From contig NZ_LMJL01000007.1 in the NCBI RefSeq assembly GCF_001429295.1, positions 606,627-658,931 of the forward strand: a stretch of DNA of 52,305 nucleotides, given 5' to 3'. Source of the DNA: Flavobacterium sp. Root935. Its GTDB lineage: Bacteria > Bacteroidota > Bacteroidia > Flavobacteriales > Flavobacteriaceae. Under the pieces are notes generated by a model, which had not been told where the DNA came from, did no database searches, and saw only the letters and a program-made list of their open reading frames with translations. Each line of letters starts with the position of its first letter. Position 1 is the stretch's first letter. Both the position numbers and the translations under genes were made by a program. Below are positions 48,510 to 52,305 of this stretch, one piece after another.

Positions 48510-49451
48510 ATGTCGCACCTAGAACCAGAAGCTAAAATTTTTGCTTGTTCACAAAGTGTTTATCTTGCAGAAAAAATTGCAAAAGAGTACGGAATTCCGT
48601 TAGGAAAAGTAACGATGTCAACGTATAGTGATGGAGAATTTCAGCCATCTTACGAAGAGTCAATTAGAGGTTTACGAGTATTCATCGTATGTTCTACTTT
48701 TCCAAGTGCAGATAATCTGATGGAATTGTTGTTAATGATTGATGCCGCAAAACGTGCATCTGCAAGACATATTACAGCTGTAATGCCTTATTTTGGTTGG
48801 GCAAGACAGGATAGAAAAGACAAACCAAGGGTTCCAATTGGAGCTAAATTAGTAGCAAACTTACTAACAGCTGCAGGAGCAACAAGAATCATGACAATGG
48901 ATCTGCACGCAGACCAAATTCAAGGATTTTTTGAAAAACCAGTAGATCATTTATTTGCATCTACAATCTTTTTACCATATGTAGAAAGTTTAAAATTAGA
49001 AAATCTAACAATTGCATCTCCAGATATGGGAGGTTCAAAAAGAGCATATGCTTACTCTAAGTTTTTAGAATCAGATGTTGTAATCTGTTACAAACAAAGA
49101 AAAGCAGCCAACGTTATCGACACTATGGAGCTGATTGGTGAAGTAAAAGGACGTAACGTAATCTTGGTAGACGATATGATCGATACAGGTGGTACTTTAG
49201 CAAAAGCTGCCGACCTAATGATCGAAAAAGGAGCACTAAGCGTAAGAGCAATTTGTACACACGCTATTTTATCTGGCGGTGCGTATGAGAAAATCGAAAA
49301 CTCGAAATTAACCGAGTTAATCGTAACAGATTCTATTCCGTTAAAGAAAGAATCTAACAAAATAAAAGTGGTAAGCTGCGCGCCTTTATTTGCTGAGGTT
49401 ATGCAAATGGTTCACCACAATAATTCCATCAGTGGAAAATTCATTATGTAA
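48510..49451 (+). CDS. prs: Ribose-phosphate pyrophosphokinase
   Basis: 313 residues from the ATG at 48510 (MSHLEPEAKIFACSQS), the normal Prs length; an in-frame ATG at 48438 would add 24 atypical residues. Key motifs: FSDGE-like YSDGEFQ, YFGWARQDRKDKPR, the metal/PRPP region TMDLHADQIQGFF, and the PRPP loop VILVDDMIDTGGTLAKAA. It makes PRPP for nucleotide, histidine and tryptophan synthesis. It precedes rplY by 121 nt, an order seen in many bacteria. Confidence 0.96.
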   Translation: MSHLEPEAKIFACSQSVYLAEKIAKEYGIPLGKVTMSTYSDGEFQPSYEESIRGLRVFIVCSTFPSADNLMELLLMIDAAKRASARHITAVMPYFGWARQDRKDKPRVPIGAKLVANLLTAAGATRIMTMDLHADQIQGFFEKPVDHLFASTIFLPYVESLKLENLTIASPDMGGSKRAYAYSKFLESDVVICYKQRKAANVIDTMELIGEVKGRNVILVDDMIDTGGTLAKAADLMIEKGALSVRAICTHAILSGGAYEKIENSKLTELIVTDSIPLKKESNKIKVVSCAPLFAEVMQMVHHNNSISGKFIM

Positions 49452-49456
49452 AAGCA

Positions 49457-49531
49457 GTAAGCTTTAAGCCTTAGGCTGTAAGCATTGTTATACATTCTGA
49501 AAAAGCCTAAAGCTTATTGCTTAAAGCTTAC
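49457..49531. repeat. Inverted repeat between prs and rplY
   Basis: GTAAGCTTTAAGC (49457-49469) faces GCTTAAAGCTTAC (49519-49531), with inner copies GCCTTAGGC and GCCTAAAGC. No T-run follows, so read-through from prs into rplY is likely, with the hairpin as a processing or attenuation element. Confidence 0.75.
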
Positions 49532-49572
49532 AGCAAAATAGAATATTTATTTAATAACTATATTTTTTTACA

Positions 49573-50184
49573 ATGAAATCGATTACAATTAAAGGATCAG
49601 AAAGAGAAAGCGTGGGCAAAGTGTCAACTAAAGCCTTACGTAATGCTGGAGCGGTTCCTTGCGTGTTATACGGAGGAAATCAAGCAGTACACTTCTCAGC
49701 AGACGCTGCAGCGTTCAAAAACTTGGTTTACACTCCAAATGCACACACAGTTGTGATTGAGCTTGGAAAAGGAAAATCATTCAATGCAATTTTGCAAGAT
49801 ATCCAAGTTCACCCAGTATCTGACAGAATTTTACACATTGACTTCTTCCAATTATTTGATGATAAAGAAATCACAATGGAAGTTCCTGTAAAAATCGTTG
49901 GTACATCTAAAGGTGTTCTTGCGGGTGGTGTTTTACGTTTAAACACTCGTAAATTAAAAGTTAAAGCTTTACCTAAAAATCTTCCTGATTTTGTTGAAGC
50001 TGACATCACTCCACTTGAAATGGGTAACAAATTATACGTTACTAAAGTTGGTGCTCCAGAATACAAAATTATGCACCCAGACAACACAGTTGTTGCTCAA
50101 GTAAGAATTTCTCGTGCTGCTATGAAAGCTGCTCAAGAAGCTGCAAAAGCTGCAAAAGCTCCTGCAAAAGGAAAGAAAAAATAA
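49573..50184 (+). CDS. rplY: 50S ribosomal protein L25 (CTC/TL5 type)
   Basis: 203 residues. The N-terminal L25 domain (about 1-95) includes [27 protein letters not shown] and [12 protein letters not shown]; the C-terminal TL5 domain (about 96-180) follows. It binds 5S rRNA. The end is an Ala/Lys tail ([21 protein letters not shown]), common in Flavobacteria. The gene has its own start at ATG 49573 with an A/T-rich leader. Confidence 0.95.
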   Translation: MKSITIKGSERESVGKVSTKALRNAGAVPCVLYGGNQAVHFSADAAAFKNLVYTPNAHTVVIELGKGKSFNAILQDIQVHPVSDRILHIDFFQLFDDKEITMEVPVKIVGTSKGVLAGGVLRLNTRKLKVKALPKNLPDFVEADITPLEMGNKLYVTKVGAPEYKIMHPDNTVVAQVRISRAAMKAAQEAAKAAKAPAKGKKK

Positions 50185-50202
50185 TTTTTTTCAAATCAAT
50201 AC

Positions 50203-50238
50203 AAAAAGCATCAATCGAAAGGTTGGTGCTTTTTTTTT
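50203..50238 (+). terminator. Rho-independent terminator after rplY
   Basis: AAAAAGCATCAA-TCGAAAGG-TTGGTGCTTTTT followed by more T, 19 nt after the stop. Confidence 0.9.
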
Positions 50239-50408
50239 GAGGTTCTGAGAGGCTTAGGTTCTGAGGGGCTAAGTTTGTCTGTTTGCGTTTGTTTATTGAT
50301 GTCAGGCTGAGCGGAGTCGAAGGCTTTAAAAGCAATTATCTAGTTCCTATATTCCACTAGCAATCTAATTATTTCTTAGAAGCAGAAACTTTTATTTATT
50401 TTAAGATC
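50239..50408. other. Intergenic region with short repeats, no gene
   Basis: Holds a direct repeat GAGG.TTCTGAG and the word GTCAGGCTGAGCGGAGTCGA, which belongs to a widespread family of Flavobacterium intergenic repeats. No ORF or RNA recognised before the structured segment at 50409. Confidence 0.5.
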
Positions 50409-50490
50409 TAACAAACCTGCCATCCGCTATATCTTTTCCTGGCTAAAGAAGCCAGAAAAAGGATGTCGCTTCTGTCAGGGCTAGTAAGAA
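50409..50490 (-). ncRNA. Structured RNA-like element (Flavobacteria-type repeat)
   Basis: On the minus strand the sequence can form three stacked helices: CCTG with CAGG, CATCC with GGATG, and CTTTTTCTGGCT with AGCCAGGAAAAG closing a TCTTT loop. Unpaired purine-rich words AGAAGCGA and GATATAGCG flank the second helix. Such an arrangement resembles a conserved small RNA motif of Flavobacteria (Flavo-1 comes to mind), but I cannot verify the identity. No terminator or promoter is apparent, and the strand is uncertain. Confidence 0.45.
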
Positions 50491-50627
50491 CTGATCGTTT
50501 TTATCAGATATTGAATCGTTAAGATTTAATATGAAAAGTTTGTTACCAAGAAAAGCAACATAATAAGACTGTCAATAAGATATAGTACGGTTTAATTACC
50601 ATTTAAAAATATAAGGAAACAAAGTAT

Positions 50628-50662
50628 AAAAAAATCCGATTACATTACGTAATCGGATTTTT
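50628..50662 (-). terminator. Terminator of the collagen-like gene
   Basis: AAAAATCCGATTAC-ATTAC-GTAATCGGATTTTT, 33 nt after the stop on the minus strand, with a T-run in that direction. Bidirectional in form. Confidence 0.9.
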
Positions 50663-50694
50663 AGTTTTATTCTTATTTAAGAATCTAATCTTTG

Positions 50695-52305
50695 TTATTT
50701 TTTATCAGCTAATTGTTTTACCAAAGCTTTTAACTCTTCGATTTGAGTTTGTTGCTCTTTTATAGCATTAATTAAAACTGGAACCATTTCAGCATAGTTA
50801 ACTCCAAGTGTTTTATTAGCGTCATCAGCGACATTTACAACTTCAGGTAAAATAGTTTGAACTTGCTGTGCAGATACTCCAATTTTTACTTTTCCGGTAT
50901 TGTCTTCTTTCCAGTTGTATGAAATAGGATCAATTTTCAGAATATCAGCTAAGCCATATTTAAGAGGTGTAATATTTTTCTTCAAACGAATATCTGACGT
51001 TTGAATTGTACCGTTAACTGCGAAAACAGCTGCCCATCTATTTGTAGCTGTACCTAAATTTTGTGTACCACCCATTCTAGGATAAACATTCCCGTTTTCA
51101 TCTATTGTCATTTGATCGGCTACATCCGATGTTCCAAATTTTAAATCACTCAATTTAGGTGTTGCTGTAGAACCTTTATAATAACTTGCAATTGTTGATA
51201 AAACAGTTAATACGCTACTGCTCGTATTTCCTCTCATACTTATTGATCCTAAGGCGTCTCCAGTTATTAAAGGAGCAGGAGATGCGGCAGAACCACGCTG
51301 TCTGTCAAAAATTATAGTAGGTGAATATGATGTTGGAGATGATGTATAAGTTGATATTCTAAAAATACTTCTATTGCTAATATCAGGAGCATCTTGTACC
51401 ATATGTATACCTGCAACTGGTGAAGGCGTGCCTATACCAATATAGCCACTACCTCCTGCTATTCTCATTCTTTCAGTATTATTAGTTACAAAAGGTAAAT
51501 CAATGTTGTCATTTGTACCAAGTGTTTTAATAGCGCCATTGCTGTTGCCATCTAATAACCAATTTTGAATAGGTGCCCAAACAATATTCCCTGTTTTATC
51601 AGTATTTAAAGTTGTATTGAAAGCACCAGGTATCATATTGATTTCCGCATTAGTAAGTGTTGCACCTACGCCATTTGTAATTTTAAGAACTGTAGGTGTT
51701 GTAGTAGTAAGATCTTTCTTTACAACATCAACTGTAATATCTGCGTCTAATACTTTACCGCTTCCTGTTACTGTAACTACAGAGCTTCCTGCTAACAAAT
51801 TTCCTTTAGTTATTGTTTGTGGAACTGATGGCCCAGTTGCTCCAGTCGCACCCGTAGCCCCAGTTGCTCCAGTCGCACCCGTTGCTCCAGTCGCACCCGT
51901 AGCCCCAGTTGCTCCAGTCGCACCAGTTGCTCCAGTCGCACCAGTCGCTCCAGTTGCTCCAGTCGCTCCAGTTGCTCCAGTCGCTCCAGTCGCTCCAGTC
52001 GCACCAGTCGCTCCAGTTGCTCCAGTCGCACCAGTCGCTCCAGTCGCTCCAGTTGCTCCAGTCGCACCAGTCGCTCCAGTTGCACCAGTCGCACCCATTG
52101 CACCAGTTGCTCCAGTTGATCCAGTTGCCCCAGTTGCACCAGTCGCTCCAGTTGCTCCACTCGCACCAGTTGCACCAGTCGCTCCCGTTGCACCAGTTGC
52201 ACCAGTCGCTCCCGTTGCACCAGTTGCACCAGTCGCTCCAGTTGCTCCAGTTGCACCAGTCGCTCCCGTCGCACCAGTCGCTCCAGTTGCTCCAGTTGCA
52301 CCAGT
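50695..52305 (-). CDS. Collagen-like (Gly-Ala-Thr)n protein with S74-type chaperone tail, 5' end beyond window
   Basis: 536 residues visible; the frame is open to the right edge (an internal Met at 52098 is part of the repeat). About 52 Gly-X-Y triplets, nearly all GAT, with rare variants GST and GAM, run from the edge to about residue 156. After GPSVPQT comes a beta-rich region, then [16 protein letters not shown] and [15 protein letters not shown], the peptidase-S74/intramolecular chaperone motif of tail fibres, and a C-terminal coiled coil ([20 protein letters not shown]). The tail would trimerise the protein and may cleave itself off. Signal and anchor are outside the window. Confidence 0.9.
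   Translation of the reverse strand, partial: TGATGATGATGATGATGATGATGATGATGATGATGATGATGATGATGASGATGATGATGATGSTGATGAMGATGATGATGATGATGATGATGATGATGATGATGATGATGATGATGATGATGATGATGATGATGATGATGATGATGATGATGATGATGPSVPQTITKGNLLAGSSVVTVTGSGKVLDADITVDVVKKDLTTTTPTVLKITNGVGATLTNAEINMIPGAFNTTLNTDKTGNIVWAPIQNWLLDGNSNGAIKTLGTNDNIDLPFVTNNTERMRIAGGSGYIGIGTPSPVAGIHMVQDAPDISNRSIFRISTYTSSPTSYSPTIIFDRQRGSAASPAPLITGDALGSISMRGNTSSSVLTVLSTIASYYKGSTATPKLSDLKFGTSDVADQMTIDENGNVYPRMGGTQNLGTATNRWAAVFAVNGTIQTSDIRLKKNITPLKYGLADILKIDPISYNWKEDNTGKVKIGVSAQQVQTILPEVVNVADDANKTLGVNYAEMVPVLINAIKEQQTQIEELKALVKQLADKK
51832..52305 (-). repeat. 9-bp tandem repeat encoding Gly-Ala-Thr
   Basis: About 52 copies of GGHGCNACT-type units in frame, continuing past the window. 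Most substitutions are in third codon positions (GGA/GGT/GGG, GCA/GCG/GCT/GCC), so the protein sequence is kept while the DNA differs; this points to selection on the protein. Copy number could vary by slipped replication without frameshift. Confidence 0.9.

Noticed and set aside
51810..52301. Long minus-strand ORF of LEQLERLV repeats
   Set aside because: It is the other reading frame of the 9-bp GAT repeat. The GAT frame continues into a real S74-type domain and keeps its amino acids through silent changes, while this frame does not.
51832..52305. Possible CRISPR-like or satellite array
   Set aside because: The period is 9 bp, there are no spacers, and variation is at third codon positions, so it is coding repeat.

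Overview
The window is AT-rich and reads as chromosome of a Flavobacterium close to F. johnsoniae (Bacteroidota). The reasons are a flexirubin-type pigment cluster, a tyrosine ammonia-lyase that I recognise from memory as nearly the F. johnsoniae enzyme, many -7 boxes of the Bacteroidetes form TAnnTTTG, and several families of palindromic intergenic repeats.

Layout. (1) About 1-25,900: a flexirubin (aryl polyene plus dialkylresorcinol) biosynthesis cluster, almost all on the minus strand. From upstream to downstream it holds tyrosine ammonia-lyase, a WG-repeat protein, a ketoreductase, a FabB-like ketosynthase, an ACP, an acyltransferase, DarA, DarB, two hotdog proteins, small proteins of unknown role, a BtrH-domain protein, an ABC-2 exporter, a thioesterase, further ketosynthases (one without the active-site Cys, one reduced to a fragment), a second ACP, a polysaccharide deacetylase, a LolA-like carrier, a lipoprotein, two outer-membrane beta-barrels, a dehydratase-like hotdog and a glycosyltransferase cut by the left edge. 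A halogenase-like flavoenzyme is divergent from the ammonia-lyase. (2) 25,100-26,480: a segmental duplication carrying a decayed copy of the 3' end of the halogenase-like gene and a composite palindromic repeat. (3) 26,478-34,118: a non-phosphorylative 6-deoxy-sugar (probably L-fucose) pathway with mutarotase, FAH-type hydrolase, two SDRs, a UxaA-type dehydratase, an AraC regulator and a sodium/sugar symporter. (4) 34,373-38,797: galT, galK, galM and a divergent GntR-type regulator. (5) 38,809-47,333: an L-arabinose region with a NUDIX-type AraR-like regulator, secreted GH51 arabinofuranosidase, araB, araD, araA and a lipoprotein aldose epimerase. (6) 47,553-52,305: OsmC, tRNA-Leu, prs, rplY, a structured-RNA candidate, and a secreted Gly-Ala-Thr collagen-like protein with a peptidase-S74-type chaperone tail, cut by the right edge.

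How it works together. Tyrosine is deaminated to 4-coumarate, which is extended by the ketosynthase, reductase and hotdog enzymes on ACP into an aryl polyene. DarA and DarB make a dialkylresorcinol, and the two are esterified to give the yellow-orange outer-membrane pigment. LolA-like, ABC and acyltransferase functions would move or attach it. The sugar regions form three adjacent, separately regulated catabolic units. The observations I rate most worth checking are an EF-G domain-IV-like protein encoded inside the pigment operon, three matching 19-bp operator candidates in the arabinose region, the halogenase-like signature, the duplicated gene end with its palindromic cassette, an SDR lacking its catalytic lysine, and the structured RNA near 50.45 kb.
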